A DNA stretch of 64,000 bases from JAKACA01 sp963735115 (GTDB taxonomy: Bacteria > Actinomycetota > Acidimicrobiia > Acidimicrobiales > Bog-793), in the NCBI GenBank assembly GCA_963735115.1, contig CAVTJR010000001.1:124001-188000 (forward strand), read 5' to 3'. Both the position numbers and the translations under genes were made by a program. Each line of letters opens with the position of its first letter. Position 1 is the stretch's first letter. A model generated the notes under the pieces. That model was given only the letters and a program-made list of their open reading frames with translations. It had not been told where the DNA came from and did not search any database. This document shows positions 33,301 through 42,139 of this stretch, piece after piece.

Positions 33301-34473
33301 GTGAGACCTGCTGAGGGGTGCCTCGCGGCCGCACGTACCCGGGGAGTCACTCGGCTCCGGGGCAAGGTCGACAGGCGGCCACGCCGCCTCTCGCTTGTTG
33401 CCCTCACCGCGACGGTGCTGCTTTGCAGCGCCATCCTGCCCGCCATCGCCCAGACACCGGCCACCGCCGGCACGATCCAGACCCTGCACGCCAAGGCGGC
33501 CGCCCTGGCGAGCGAGATCGATGCCGCCTACGCCCAGCTGAACGTGCTCGACGAGGCCTACGACCAAGGTCAGACAAGGGTGTCCGAGCTGAAGGCGTCG
33601 ATCGTTGACCAGAACCGCTCCATCCTCGGAAGCGAGCGCCAGCTGGCAACGGACAACGCTCGCCTGCGAAATGTCGCCATCGACGCCTACGTGAACGGTG
33701 CCTCCAGCGGGTTCTCCGTCTTCCTCAACGGCAACCAGCAGCAGCTCCCGATGCAGCAGGCCTATCTGTCGGCCGCCTCCGGCAACCTGAACGAGGCCGT
33801 TTCGAACGTGCAGATCGACCGCCACCAGCTCACGGTGCACAAGCAGCAGCTGGTGAAAGCCGAGTCCGCCGAAGTTGCCAGCGTGCACCAGATCGCCGAG
33901 GACGTCACCCAGGCCAGAGCCCTCACCGCCTCGCTCGAGAACACGCTCTCGCAGGTGAAGGGCCAATTGGCGCAGGCAGTCGCTGCCCAGGAGGCGGCGC
34001 AAGCAGCAGCTGCTGCAGCTGCAGCAGCTGCAGCAGCTGCCCGGCAGCCGCCTCCGCCACCTCCACCGCCGGCGCCGTCGAATCCGACGCCGCCGGTTAC
34101 GGGTGGTGGATCCGGGTCGGTTGCGGTGCAGGCAGCCGAGTCGCAGCTCGGTGTCCCCTATGTCTGGGGTGGGGCGACCCCGGGGGTGGGATTCGACTGC
34201 TCCGGCCTCACCATGTGGGCGTGGGGGCAGGCCGGTGTGTCGCTGGCGCACGGTGCGACCGACCAGTACTACCAGATCGCACACGTATCGATGTCGGACC
34301 TGCAGCCGGGCGACCTGATCTTCTACGGTGACGCCGGCTACCTCTACCACGTCGTGATGTACGTGGGATCGGGCCCTTACGGCTCGGACACGGTGATCCA
34401 GGCGGAAGAGACCGGCACGAACGTCATGTACTCGCCGATACCGCCAGGCGCCTACGGAGCGGGCCAGCCCTAA
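33301..34473 (+). CDS. Secreted NlpC/P60 peptidoglycan hydrolase with coiled-coil domain
   Basis: The C-terminal 120 residues form an NlpC/P60 cysteine peptidase that cuts stem peptides in peptidoglycan: Cys in GVGFDCSGLTMWAWG, His in YHVVMYVG. A hydrophobic signal segment (LSLVALTATVLLCSAILPAIA) comes first, then a long coiled coil (about 65-235), then an uninterrupted poly-Ala run and a poly-Pro linker. This is the RipA/CwlO-like layout used in cell separation in actinobacteria. The start is uncertain: GTG 33301 gives 390 residues, GTG 33232 gives 413. Neither has a clear ribosome binding site. Confidence 0.9.
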   Translation: MRPAEGCLAAARTRGVTRLRGKVDRRPRRLSLVALTATVLLCSAILPAIAQTPATAGTIQTLHAKAAALASEIDAAYAQLNVLDEAYDQGQTRVSELKASIVDQNRSILGSERQLATDNARLRNVAIDAYVNGASSGFSVFLNGNQQQLPMQQAYLSAASGNLNEAVSNVQIDRHQLTVHKQQLVKAESAEVASVHQIAEDVTQARALTASLENTLSQVKGQLAQAVAAQEAAQAAAAAAAAAAAAARQPPPPPPPPAPSNPTPPVTGGGSGSVAVQAAESQLGVPYVWGGATPGVGFDCSGLTMWAWGQAGVSLAHGATDQYYQIAHVSMSDLQPGDLIFYGDAGYLYHVVMYVGSGPYGSDTVIQAEETGTNVMYSPIPPGAYGAGQP

Positions 34474-34488
34474 CCACGCCCCGCCAGC

Positions 34489-34522
34489 CTCGTTCGACCG
34501 ACCTCGCCGGTCTCGGGACGAG
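34489..34522. terminator. Hairpin between convergent NlpC/P60 and SDR genes
   Basis: The 5' arm CTCGTTCGACCG can pair with CGGTC and, after a 3-base bulge, GGACGAG (one G-T pair), around a 7-base loop. It sits 16 bp after the NlpC/P60 stop, between convergent genes. There is no T run, so it may end transcription weakly or only protect the 3' ends. Confidence 0.42.
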
Positions 34523-34604
34523 GCGCACGGGAGGCCAGATGCAACACAGCCCGAGCAATTGGGTTTCGGCCGACGGCGAGGAGACCCTGGTTCGGTCGCA
34601 GACC

Positions 34605-35600
34605 TCAAGGGACCTTGCGGAGCTCCTCGTCGGCTGCCAGCCCGGCAGGCGGTGTGCGGCCGGCGGCCTGGCCTCGCGGGCCGGGTACGCCGGCGAATCT
34701 ATAGGCGATCGGCTCCCGGTTCATCTGACATACCCAGGCTTGCCCGGTCTCGGTGCCCACAACACGCCCGAACACCGCCTCGGCGATGTCGGCGACGGGG
34801 ATGAGGGGGAAGTCGGCCGCCTCCGCCAGCGCCCTGGCGTCCGGCCCCAACAGGGGTGTGTCCACGAGGCCCGGGCAGATGGCGTTGATCGTGATGTTGC
34901 GTGCTGCGAGCTGAGGGGCAAGGGCGCGAACGAGCCCTACGACGGCCGTCTTCGTCATGGCGTACACCGGGTCCGGCGAGTAGGCGATGAGGCCGGCGAG
35001 CGAGGCCGTGGCGACGATGGCCCCCCCTTGACGACGGTCGATCGGCGGCGTGACCGCCCGAACGCCGAAGAAGACACCGTTCAGGTTCGCCCCGAGGATT
35101 CTCCGGTACTGCTCGTCGGTCACCTTGGCGACATCGGGCTCGGGCGTGACGACACCGGCGTTCAAAAAGGCGATGTCGATCCCGCCGAAATGCTCCTCCA
35201 CCTCCGCCACTGCCCGCTGCCAATCGGCCGGCTCTCCGACGTCGATGCCAACGAAGTGACCCTCCAGCTCCTCGGCTGCAGCCGCGCCACCTTCGGCGTC
35301 CAGGTCGAGGACGGCGATCAAGGCGCCAGCTGACCTGAGTCGCCGCGCCGCCGCCAGGCCGATGCCCGAGGCAGCTCCCGTGACAAGGGCCACCTTGCCG
35401 GCGAGCTCAGCGCGGCTCGCTGCCGGTTTGCCCTGCGGCCTCGCCTCGGGGGTGCCCGCTATCGGCTCTGGGTTGCCGTGTGTCGGCTCTGAGTTGCCGT
35501 GTGTCGGCTCTGAGGTGCCCTCTGCTGCCCCGGGGTCGCCCCCTGCCACCTCGGCGTCGGGGTGGCGCTGTGTCGCCTCTGCGTTGTCGCCTGCCGTCAT
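34605..35600 (-). CDS. Short-chain dehydrogenase/reductase with repeat-rich N-terminal tail
   Basis: A 331-residue NAD(P)-dependent oxidoreductase from ATG 35600. The SDR core begins near residue 70: cofactor motif TGAASGIGLAAA, NAG in FLNAGVV, and the catalytic Tyr and Lys in YAMTKTAVVG. It is of classical type; the substrate cannot be assigned. The first 65 residues are a hydrophilic tail with tandem SEPTHGN units, encoded by a 21-bp repeat, which normal SDRs lack. It is divergent from the quinone oxidoreductase gene 58 bp away. Confidence 0.88.
   Translation of the reverse strand: MTAGDNAEATQRHPDAEVAGGDPGAAEGTSEPTHGNSEPTHGNPEPIAGTPEARPQGKPAASRAELAGKVALVTGAASGIGLAAARRLRSAGALIAVLDLDAEGGAAAAEELEGHFVGIDVGEPADWQRAVAEVEEHFGGIDIAFLNAGVVTPEPDVAKVTDEQYRRILGANLNGVFFGVRAVTPPIDRRQGGAIVATASLAGLIAYSPDPVYAMTKTAVVGLVRALAPQLAARNITINAICPGLVDTPLLGPDARALAEAADFPLIPVADIAEAVFGRVVGTETGQAWVCQMNREPIAYRFAGVPGPRGQAAGRTPPAGLAADEELRKVP
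35462..35519 (-). repeat. 21-bp tandem repeat in the SDR N-terminal coding region
   Basis: Two full copies (35462-35482, 35483-35503) and a 16-base part of a third. They encode the seven-residue unit SEPTHGN. The copies differ at one or two bases, and the 21-base period keeps the frame. Confidence 0.85.
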
Positions 35601-35658
35601 GACCGGACCGTAGCCGAGCGGTGCCGGGCCGAGCACGTGACGCCTACAGTGCGGAACC

Positions 35659-36633
35659 GTGCGAGCAGTCGTGATCGAACACGGCCGAGTGACGATCGGC
35701 GAACGGCCCGACCCCGTGCCCGCGCCGGGCGAATTGCTCGTGCGAGTGGAGGCGGCCGGGCTCAACCGAGCCGACCTCATCCAGGTGGCGGGCTTTTACC
35801 CTCCGCCGCCCGGCTTCCCTGTCGACATCCCCGGCATGGAGCTCGCCGGTGTCGTCACAGGCGCCGGCGACGGTTGTGTTCGCTTCAGGACCGGTGACCG
35901 GGTCATGTCGATCGTGGGCGGAGCTGCACAGGCAGAGCTGGCCCTCGTGCCCGAGGCGACTGCGATGGCGGTGCCCGGGACGGTGGGCTGGGCGGAGGCG
36001 GGAGGTTTCCCCGAGGTGTTCATCACGGCCCACGACGCCCTCTGCACCCAGGGCGCCCTGAAGGCGGGCGAGCGGCTGCTCGTGACGGGAGCGGCCGGCG
36101 GGGTCGGCCTCGCCGGAGTTCAGATCGGCGCTCTTGTTGGCGCCACGGTGGTCGCGAGCGTCCATCGAAGCGAGCTACGCGAGCGCGTGGCGACGTTCGG
36201 GGCGATCGCCATCGACCCAGCAGACGTCCCCGGTCACGGCCCCTACGACGTCGTCCTCGAGCTGGTCGGAGCCGCCAACCTCACCAGCAACCTGCTCGCC
36301 CTGGCGATGGGCGGGCGGATTGTCGTCATCGGTGTCGGAAGCGGTGCCCGCGGCGAGATCGATCTCATGCAGATCATGGGCAAGCGAGCGACGCTGCGGG
36401 GCTCGACCCTGAGAGCTCGATCCGTGGCGGAGAAGGCCGCCGCCACCCGGCTCGCCGAACACGACCTCGTCCTGGCGCTCGGTGCCGGATCGGTTCGGGT
36501 CCCGCTGGAGGCGACGTACCCCATCGAAGCGGCGGAGGCCGCCTACGAGCGGTTCGCCGCCGGCGGCAAACTGGGCAAGCTCGTCCTACTACCGGGGGCG
36601 GCGGCCGCCGAGGAAGCGACGACGCGCTCGTGA
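35659..36633 (+). CDS. NAD(P)H:quinone oxidoreductase, zinc-independent MDR family
   Basis: A 324-residue medium-chain reductase of the quinone oxidoreductase branch (PIG3-like). GAAGGVGLAGVQIGALVGA is the NADPH-binding loop and AGLNRADLIQVAGFYPPPPG is the typical substrate-side motif. Zinc-ligand cysteines of alcohol dehydrogenases are missing. The GTG start at 35659 gives the full length. Its stop overlaps the GTG start of the acetoacetyl-CoA synthetase gene (GTGA), so the two are translationally coupled. Confidence 0.92.
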   Translation: MRAVVIEHGRVTIGERPDPVPAPGELLVRVEAAGLNRADLIQVAGFYPPPPGFPVDIPGMELAGVVTGAGDGCVRFRTGDRVMSIVGGAAQAELALVPEATAMAVPGTVGWAEAGGFPEVFITAHDALCTQGALKAGERLLVTGAAGGVGLAGVQIGALVGATVVASVHRSELRERVATFGAIAIDPADVPGHGPYDVVLELVGAANLTSNLLALAMGGRIVVIGVGSGARGEIDLMQIMGKRATLRGSTLRARSVAEKAAATRLAEHDLVLALGAGSVRVPLEATYPIEAAEAAYERFAAGGKLGKLVLLPGAAAAEEATTRS

Positions 36634-38645
36634 CGGCGGTGCACGAGGGTGACCTCGTCTTCGAACCGAGGCCGGAACGCATCGCCCGCGCCCAGCTCAC
36701 CGAATTCATGGGCTGGCTGCGAGATCGTGACATCGTGAATGTCGCCACCTACGGTGAGCTGCACAACTGGTCGACTCGGGACCTCACCGCATTCTGGTCT
36801 GCTCTGGCCGAATGGGACGGTGTCGTCTGGCGGAAGCCGCCCGAGAAAGGACAGATCCTCATCGTGAGCAACGGCGCCGAGGGCGCCCGTTGGTTCCCGG
36901 GCACCGAGCTCAACTACGCCGACCACGTGCTCCGTCACCCGCCCGAGGCACCCGCCGTCATCGCGATCGACGAGGCCGGAGAGCGACGGGCGCTCAGCTA
37001 CGGGGAGCTCACCGCACTGGCCGGAGCGGTCGCCGCCGGTCTCCGGCGGCTCGGCGTCGCCGCCGGAGATCGCGTGGCTGCAGTCCTGCCCAACGGCGCG
37101 GAGGCGGTGGCCGCCTTCCTCGCCGTGGCCAGCCTCGGAGCGATCTGGTCGAGCTGCGCACCCGAATTCGGGGCTCCGAGCATGGCCGATCGCTTCCAGC
37201 AGATCCGCCCGCGCGTGCTCCTCGTCGCAGATGGCTACCGCTACGGCGGCAAGGTCTTCACGCTCGAGGACAAGACGGCCGAGCTCGTCGCCGGCCTACC
37301 AGATCTCACCGCCATCGTGCAGGTGCCCGTGCTGGCGGATGCGACCGCCGGCCAGCCCGCACGGGGCGAGGCCTCGGTGGGTGCCGAGCTTGGCCCCCCG
37401 CGCCTGAGCTGGGCCGAGCTCGTGGCGGAGCCGGCGCCGCTCGAACCTGTCCCGGTCCCCTTCGAGCACCCCCTGTGGATCCTGTACTCCTCGGGGACGA
37501 CAGGACTTCCAAAACCCATCGTCCACGGTCACGGCGGCATCGTTATCGAACACGTGAAGGCCGCGAGGCTGCACAGCGACTTCGCCCCAGGCGAGCGAGC
37601 CTTCTGGTTCACCACGACGGGCTGGATGATGTGGAACTTCCTCATCGGCGGCCTGCTCGCAGGAACAACCGTCGTGTGCTACGACGGCAGCCCCGTCTAC
37701 CCGGACCAGATGGCCCTCTGGCGGATGGCAGCGAGCGAGGGCGTCACGTACTTCGGTACGAGCGCACCGTTCATCGAGGGTTGCCGCAAGGCCGGACTGT
37801 CGCCCCGGCGGGAGCTCGACCTGTCGACCATCCACTCGATCGGATCGACGGGCGCTCCCCTGCCGCCGGAGGGCTTCGCCTGGGCGTCGACCGAGATCGG
37901 CGACGACGTGCTCGTCGGCTCAGTGTCCGGCGGCACCGATGTCTGCGCGGCCTTCCTGCACTCCTGCCCCCTGCTGCCGGTGTTCGCGGGCGAGCTGCAA
38001 TGTGCCGCCCTCGGGTGCGCCGTCGAGGCGTTCGACGCGGCCGGCCGGCCGGTGGTGGATGAGGTCGGCGAGCTCGTGATCACTGCGGCCATGCCCTCCA
38101 TGCCGCTCAGCTTGTGGGGAGATGACGACGGGAGCCGGCTGCACGCCAGCTACTTCGCGGATTACCCCGGAGTGTGGCGCCACGGCGATTGGGTGAAGCG
38201 CACGAAGCGGGGCACATTCGTCGTCTACGGGCGCTCAGACGCCACGATGAACCGGGGGGGCGTGCGCATGGGCACGTCGGAGTTCTACCGGGTCGTCGAG
38301 GCGATCGACGGGGTCAGCGAGAGCCTTGTCGTCGACACCACCGAGCTCGGGCGGGTCGGCGAGCTCGTGCTCCTCGTCGTGCCGGACGCCGGGGCCGACA
38401 CCGCTGATCTCGAGCGACGAATCCGATCGACGCTACGGGAGCGGGTGTCGCCTCGCCATGTGCCGGACGTCGTCCTGTTTGTCGGCGGCCTTCCTCGGAC
38501 GCTGAACGGGAAGCGGGTCGAGGTGCCCATCCGGCGCATCCTCCTCGGCAGCTCACCGGAGCGGGCGGTCTCGCGGGACTCCCTGGCGAACCCCGAATCT
38601 CTCGACGGCGTGCTCGAGGTGCTGCGAGAGGCCCGCCTGCTCTGA
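36630..38645 (+). CDS. aacS: Acetoacetyl-CoA synthetase
   Basis: A 671-residue adenylate-forming ligase that activates acetoacetate to acetoacetyl-CoA. The AMP-binding motif is LYSSGTTGLPKPIVHGHGG. The N-terminal region TEFMGWLRDRDIVNVATYGE with WSTRDLTAFWSALAEW and the C-terminal PRTLNGKRVEVPIRRIL are typical of AacS rather than acetyl-CoA synthetase. It would feed ketone bodies or polyhydroxybutyrate breakdown products into acetyl-CoA or sterol-type metabolism. It is the downstream gene of a two-gene unit with the quinone oxidoreductase. Confidence 0.94.
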   Translation: MTAVHEGDLVFEPRPERIARAQLTEFMGWLRDRDIVNVATYGELHNWSTRDLTAFWSALAEWDGVVWRKPPEKGQILIVSNGAEGARWFPGTELNYADHVLRHPPEAPAVIAIDEAGERRALSYGELTALAGAVAAGLRRLGVAAGDRVAAVLPNGAEAVAAFLAVASLGAIWSSCAPEFGAPSMADRFQQIRPRVLLVADGYRYGGKVFTLEDKTAELVAGLPDLTAIVQVPVLADATAGQPARGEASVGAELGPPRLSWAELVAEPAPLEPVPVPFEHPLWILYSSGTTGLPKPIVHGHGGIVIEHVKAARLHSDFAPGERAFWFTTTGWMMWNFLIGGLLAGTTVVCYDGSPVYPDQMALWRMAASEGVTYFGTSAPFIEGCRKAGLSPRRELDLSTIHSIGSTGAPLPPEGFAWASTEIGDDVLVGSVSGGTDVCAAFLHSCPLLPVFAGELQCAALGCAVEAFDAAGRPVVDEVGELVITAAMPSMPLSLWGDDDGSRLHASYFADYPGVWRHGDWVKRTKRGTFVVYGRSDATMNRGGVRMGTSEFYRVVEAIDGVSESLVVDTTELGRVGELVLLVVPDAGADTADLERRIRSTLRERVSPRHVPDVVLFVGGLPRTLNGKRVEVPIRRILLGSSPERAVSRDSLANPESLDGVLEVLREARLL

Positions 38646-38781
38646 GGCTCAGGCAACCGGATGGGGCGGTGGATCCGGTCGGCGGGGACGCCGGCGCCCA
38701 GCCGCCTCGTAGGCTCTCAACGTGCTCCAACTCTTGGCCGCCCGGCGGGCTGCCCACGCTGCAGATGACCGAGGCCGCTCG

Positions 38782-39633
38782 ATGCCAGGTGAGAGCCAGT
38801 GGCTGCGCGGCCCGGCTGCCCTCCTCGTGGTGGCAGCGGTCGCTCTCGCAGGCTGCTCGAATTCGTCGGCCGGCCCCGGCTCGACCACGAGCTCGCTGGG
38901 CTCTTCCACCACGACCACGACCTCGTCGCCGGCGCCCACGTCGACGACACCGGTGCCGGCGGGCGTCGAGAAGATCTACCTGGCCATGGTGGCCAGCGTC
39001 CGTCGTGCCACCTCGGTTCACTACGTAGCCACCTCCAAGACGACGACGTCGGGCGGCACGAACGACTTGCATTTCATCACCAGCGTCGGCGCCTCGGCGG
39101 GTGTTCAGGTCACGACGTGGACGGAGTCCGGCGAGACGGGGACCTTCACGATCATCGCCATCGGCTCGACGACGTACCTGCAGGCGGACGCCGACTCGCT
39201 CGCCACGTTCTTCGAGGCCGTGCCGGCAGCGGAGGCCAGCACGTACGCCGGCAAGTGGATCTCGTTCACGCCGAGCGACGCGCCGTACAAATCGCTCCAC
39301 AGCGGCGACTTCACCATCGGCTCGCTCGTCGCCAGCCTCAAGTTCCTGCCGACGGCTGCTACCACGAAGGCACGCACGATCGTCATGACTGGCAAGCCGT
39401 CACCGACCACGACCGTCCCCGCCGGCGAGGTGGCTACGGCCATCACGACGATCTCGCGGTCGACGAAACGCCCCATCTCTCAGCTGTTCAACGTCTCCTA
39501 CGAGGGCAACACGGCCCGTAGCTCCGTCGTCTTCAGCCAGTGGGACACGGCCACCGTGCCGACCGCACCAAGCGGCGCCATCACGTGGGCCTCGGTGGCG
39601 GCGGCCATCGCCACGACGACGACTAGCTCCTGA
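38782..39633 (+). CDS. Lipoprotein, possibly LppX/LprG-like
   Basis: A 283-residue lipoprotein from ATG 38782, with signal peptide AALLVVAAVALAGC and lipobox Cys at residue 25. A Ser/Thr/Pro linker follows (about residues 26-60). The remaining domain (VRRATSVHYVATSKTT, TYLQADADSLATFF, AGKWISFTPSD) has the pattern of the beta-sheet cup shared by LppX, LprG and LolA proteins that carry lipids across the envelope. This similarity is by eye. It stands alone, before the MarR gene. Confidence 0.75.
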   Translation: MPGESQWLRGPAALLVVAAVALAGCSNSSAGPGSTTSSLGSSTTTTTSSPAPTSTTPVPAGVEKIYLAMVASVRRATSVHYVATSKTTTSGGTNDLHFITSVGASAGVQVTTWTESGETGTFTIIAIGSTTYLQADADSLATFFEAVPAAEASTYAGKWISFTPSDAPYKSLHSGDFTIGSLVASLKFLPTAATTKARTIVMTGKPSPTTTVPAGEVATAITTISRSTKRPISQLFNVSYEGNTARSSVVFSQWDTATVPTAPSGAITWASVAAAIATTTTSS

Positions 39634-39730
39634 GGACGGCTCGCTCCAGCGCCCGAAGGCGACCAGCGAGAGGCCGCCGCGTCAAATCACTTCCGCCGGG
39701 AATACTTCTCGTATCGAAACGTTAACCTCT

Positions 39731-39743
39731 CGTGATGTTCACG
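39731..39743. promoter_or_regulatory. Inverted repeat upstream of the marR-type gene, possible operator
   Basis: CGTGA-TGT-TCACG is a perfect 5-bp inverted repeat with a 3-base spacer, ending 20 bases before the MarR ATG. MarR proteins often bind such sites to repress their own operon. The arms are short, so the match could be chance. Confidence 0.4.
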
Positions 39744-39763
39744 TCACCTGCCCACCCGCGAGC

Positions 39764-40270
39764 ATGACCGTCCCCACCGGGACGACTCAGGGTCCCACCG
39801 AGCGTCGCCTCGAGCTCACCGAGCGGGTCGTCGAGCTCCGCCCGCTGATGAAGCGCCTCTTCGGGGCCGGCCTCTACCGGGAGCTTCGCGACGAGCTGCA
39901 GTCGGTGACCATCCACCAGCTGACGGCTCTCGGGCACCTGAAGGGCGGTTCGGTCACCATGCGGGAGCTGGCGAAGGACCTCGACGTGAGCGAGAGCTCA
40001 GCGACTGCCGTCACCGACCGGCTCGTCCGCCAAGGCCTTGTCGAGCGCCAGAGCGATCCCGCCGACCGCCGTGTCGTCCGGCTCGCCCTCAGCCAGGCCG
40101 GCAGCGTCCTCGTCGAGCGGCTGGACGAAGCAGCGGCCACAAAGACGGGCGAGACGCTCGCAGCCTTGACCGACACTCAGCTCGAGCAGCTGATCGACAT
40201 CCTCGAAACCCTCGCCGATTCACCCATGAACGATCGCTGCCCGCAACGACACCCCGGAGCTGCACGATGA
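39764..40270 (+). CDS. MarR-family transcriptional regulator
   Basis: A 168-residue winged-helix regulator. The DNA-binding region MRELAKDLDVSESSATAVTD with the wing QSDPADRRVVRLALSQAG is standard MarR. It precedes a drug-efflux MFS gene with an ATGA overlap, the common regulator-pump pairing; relief of repression by a toxic ligand is the expected control. A candidate operator is just upstream. The C-terminal dimer helix ends with an unusual basic tail. Confidence 0.92.
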   Translation: MTVPTGTTQGPTERRLELTERVVELRPLMKRLFGAGLYRELRDELQSVTIHQLTALGHLKGGSVTMRELAKDLDVSESSATAVTDRLVRQGLVERQSDPADRRVVRLALSQAGSVLVERLDEAAATKTGETLAALTDTQLEQLIDILETLADSPMNDRCPQRHPGAAR

Positions 40271-42036
40271 GCAAGACCGAATCCAGGACGGGGCCGCCGA
40301 GCGCCGGGCCCGACGACACTGGTGCCGTGCCCGCCGCTGGCGCCGCCAGCTCGTCCATCACCGCCACCGCCGGCGGCGGCTCCGGCGCCGCCACCGCCGC
40401 GGCAGCATCGGCTCCCGATGCACCGCTCACGCACCGCCAGATCATGGTGGTGTTCTCCGGCCTCATGCTCGGGATGTTCCTCGCCGCCCTCGACCAGTCC
40501 ATCGTCGGGACGGCGCTGCCGACGATCGTGGGCGACTTCCACTCCCTCAACCGCATCACCTGGGTCGTCACCGCCTACTTGCTGACATCGACGGCGAGCG
40601 CCCCGCTCTACGGGAAGATCTCTGACCTTTACGGGCGCAAGAAGATCTTCCAGTTCGCCATCGTCTTGTTCCTTGCCGCCTCCGCTCTGGCGGGCCTCAG
40701 CCAGAACATGGACGAGCTCATCATCTTCCGCGGACTCCAGGGCCTCGGTGCCGGTGGCCTCATCGTGCTCGCCATGTCCATCATCGGCGACATCATCCCG
40801 CCGGCCCAGAGAGGCAAGTACCAGGGCTACTTCGGTGCCGTGTTCGGCATCGCCTCGGTGATGGGGCCGCTGGCGGGCGGGTTTCTCGTCGAGTCCATCT
40901 CCTGGAGGTGGATCTTCTACATCAACCTGCCGATCGGCATCGCCGCACTCTTCGTGACGAGCATGGTGCTGCACGACCGCTCCGTGCGCACGCATCATCA
41001 GATCGACTACCTCGGCGCCGCCCTGTTGCTGGCCGGCGTGTCCGGGCTGCTCCTCATGACGACCCTGGGCGGTTCTCCGGAGGGCTTCCCCTGGCGCTCG
41101 TGGCAGATCGCCACGATGGGCGTCGCCGGCGTGATCTTCGTGGCGCTGTTCGTCCGGCGACAGTTCCGGGCTCCCGAGCCGATCGTCCCCATGTACCTGT
41201 TCCGCAAACGGGTCTTCACCGCCGCCAATGCCGCCGGGTTCATCGTCGGGCTGACGATGTTCGGGGCGATCATCTACTTGCCGGTGTACCTGCAGGTCGT
41301 CAAAGGCGTCTCGCCCACGATCTCCGGCCTCATGCTGCTGCCGCTCATGATCGGGCTGCTGACGGCGTCGATCTCCAGCGGCCAGATCATCGCCCGCGTC
41401 GGCCGCTACAAGATCTTTCCCGTCATCGGAACGGCCGTCATGACCCTCGGCATGTTCCTGTTCTCACGCCTGGGGGTACACACGAGCGACCCTGTCGACT
41501 CGCTCTACATGTTCATCGTGGGCATCGGCCTCGGCCTCGTCATGCAGGTGCTCATCCTCGCCGTCCAGAACGGTGTCGACTACAAGGACCTCGGCACGGC
41601 CACCTCTCTCAACAACTTCTTCCGGTCGATGGGTGGCGCCTTCGGCACGGCCATTCTCGGTGCCGTCCTGACCGACCGTCTCGACGGTCACCTGTTGCAG
41701 GCGCTCCCGCCGGCGTATCGGAGCCACATCAGCCAGATCTCGCTAGCCATCCAGGGCACGCCGGCGGCACTGAAGAAGCTGCAGCCGACCGTCCACGGGG
41801 CCGCCGTACAGGCTTACGTCCACTCGATCGATGACGTCTTCCTCGTGGCGACTCCCATCGTCGCCCTGGCGTTCATCTTCGCCCTCCTCCTCCCCGAGAT
41901 CAGATTGCGTTCCACGGTCCGCACGCAGACCAGGCACTCAGACGGCACGACAGGCGGCACCACAGATGGCGGTGGCGGCGAGCCGGGAGACCCGAATTCC
42001 CCCGGCCCTTCGCCCGCCGAAGCCATGCTCGCCTAG
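40267..42036 (+). CDS. DHA2-family (EmrB/QacA) multidrug efflux MFS transporter
   Basis: A 589-residue membrane protein with about 14 hydrophobic segments, the mark of the DHA2 drug:H+ antiporters. LDQSIVGTALPTIVGDF is the D1/motif-C type entry, and YGKISDLYGRKKIFQ is the motif A loop between helices 2 and 3. The N-terminal 55 residues are an Ala/Gly-rich hydrophilic tail, and the C-terminus is a Gly/Thr/Pro-rich tail. It is translationally coupled to the MarR gene. Substrates are not predictable. Confidence 0.93.
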   Translation: MSKTESRTGPPSAGPDDTGAVPAAGAASSSITATAGGGSGAATAAAASAPDAPLTHRQIMVVFSGLMLGMFLAALDQSIVGTALPTIVGDFHSLNRITWVVTAYLLTSTASAPLYGKISDLYGRKKIFQFAIVLFLAASALAGLSQNMDELIIFRGLQGLGAGGLIVLAMSIIGDIIPPAQRGKYQGYFGAVFGIASVMGPLAGGFLVESISWRWIFYINLPIGIAALFVTSMVLHDRSVRTHHQIDYLGAALLLAGVSGLLLMTTLGGSPEGFPWRSWQIATMGVAGVIFVALFVRRQFRAPEPIVPMYLFRKRVFTAANAAGFIVGLTMFGAIIYLPVYLQVVKGVSPTISGLMLLPLMIGLLTASISSGQIIARVGRYKIFPVIGTAVMTLGMFLFSRLGVHTSDPVDSLYMFIVGIGLGLVMQVLILAVQNGVDYKDLGTATSLNNFFRSMGGAFGTAILGAVLTDRLDGHLLQALPPAYRSHISQISLAIQGTPAALKKLQPTVHGAAVQAYVHSIDDVFLVATPIVALAFIFALLLPEIRLRSTVRTQTRHSDGTTGGTTDGGGGEPGDPNSPGPSPAEAMLA

Positions 42037-42064
42037 GGTCTTGGTGAGGCCTCGGCGGGCGAAG
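42008..42064. terminator. Long hairpin across the stop codon of the efflux gene
   Basis: CTTCGCCCGCCGAAGCC at 42008-42024 pairs with GGCCTCGGCGGGCGAAG at 42048-42064, 17 positions with one mismatch, around a 23-base loop that contains the TAG stop. This is the strongest inverted repeat in the window. No T run follows, so it may be a Rho-type or mRNA-stabilising element rather than a classic terminator. Confidence 0.6.
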
Positions 42065-42139
42065 CTCACCGCAGATCCGGGCCCCGCTACAGCCATGACG
42101 CGACCATCCACCACAGCGCACAGCTCGTAACCTCCTCAC

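Noticed and set aside
33232..33370. Possible c-di-AMP (ydaO-type) riboswitch before the NlpC/P60 gene
   Set aside because: Such riboswitches often precede this gene type, and GGGGAGTCACTCGG looked suggestive. The conserved GGGTGAAT-type block and the pairing pattern are not visible. A covariance-model search would decide.
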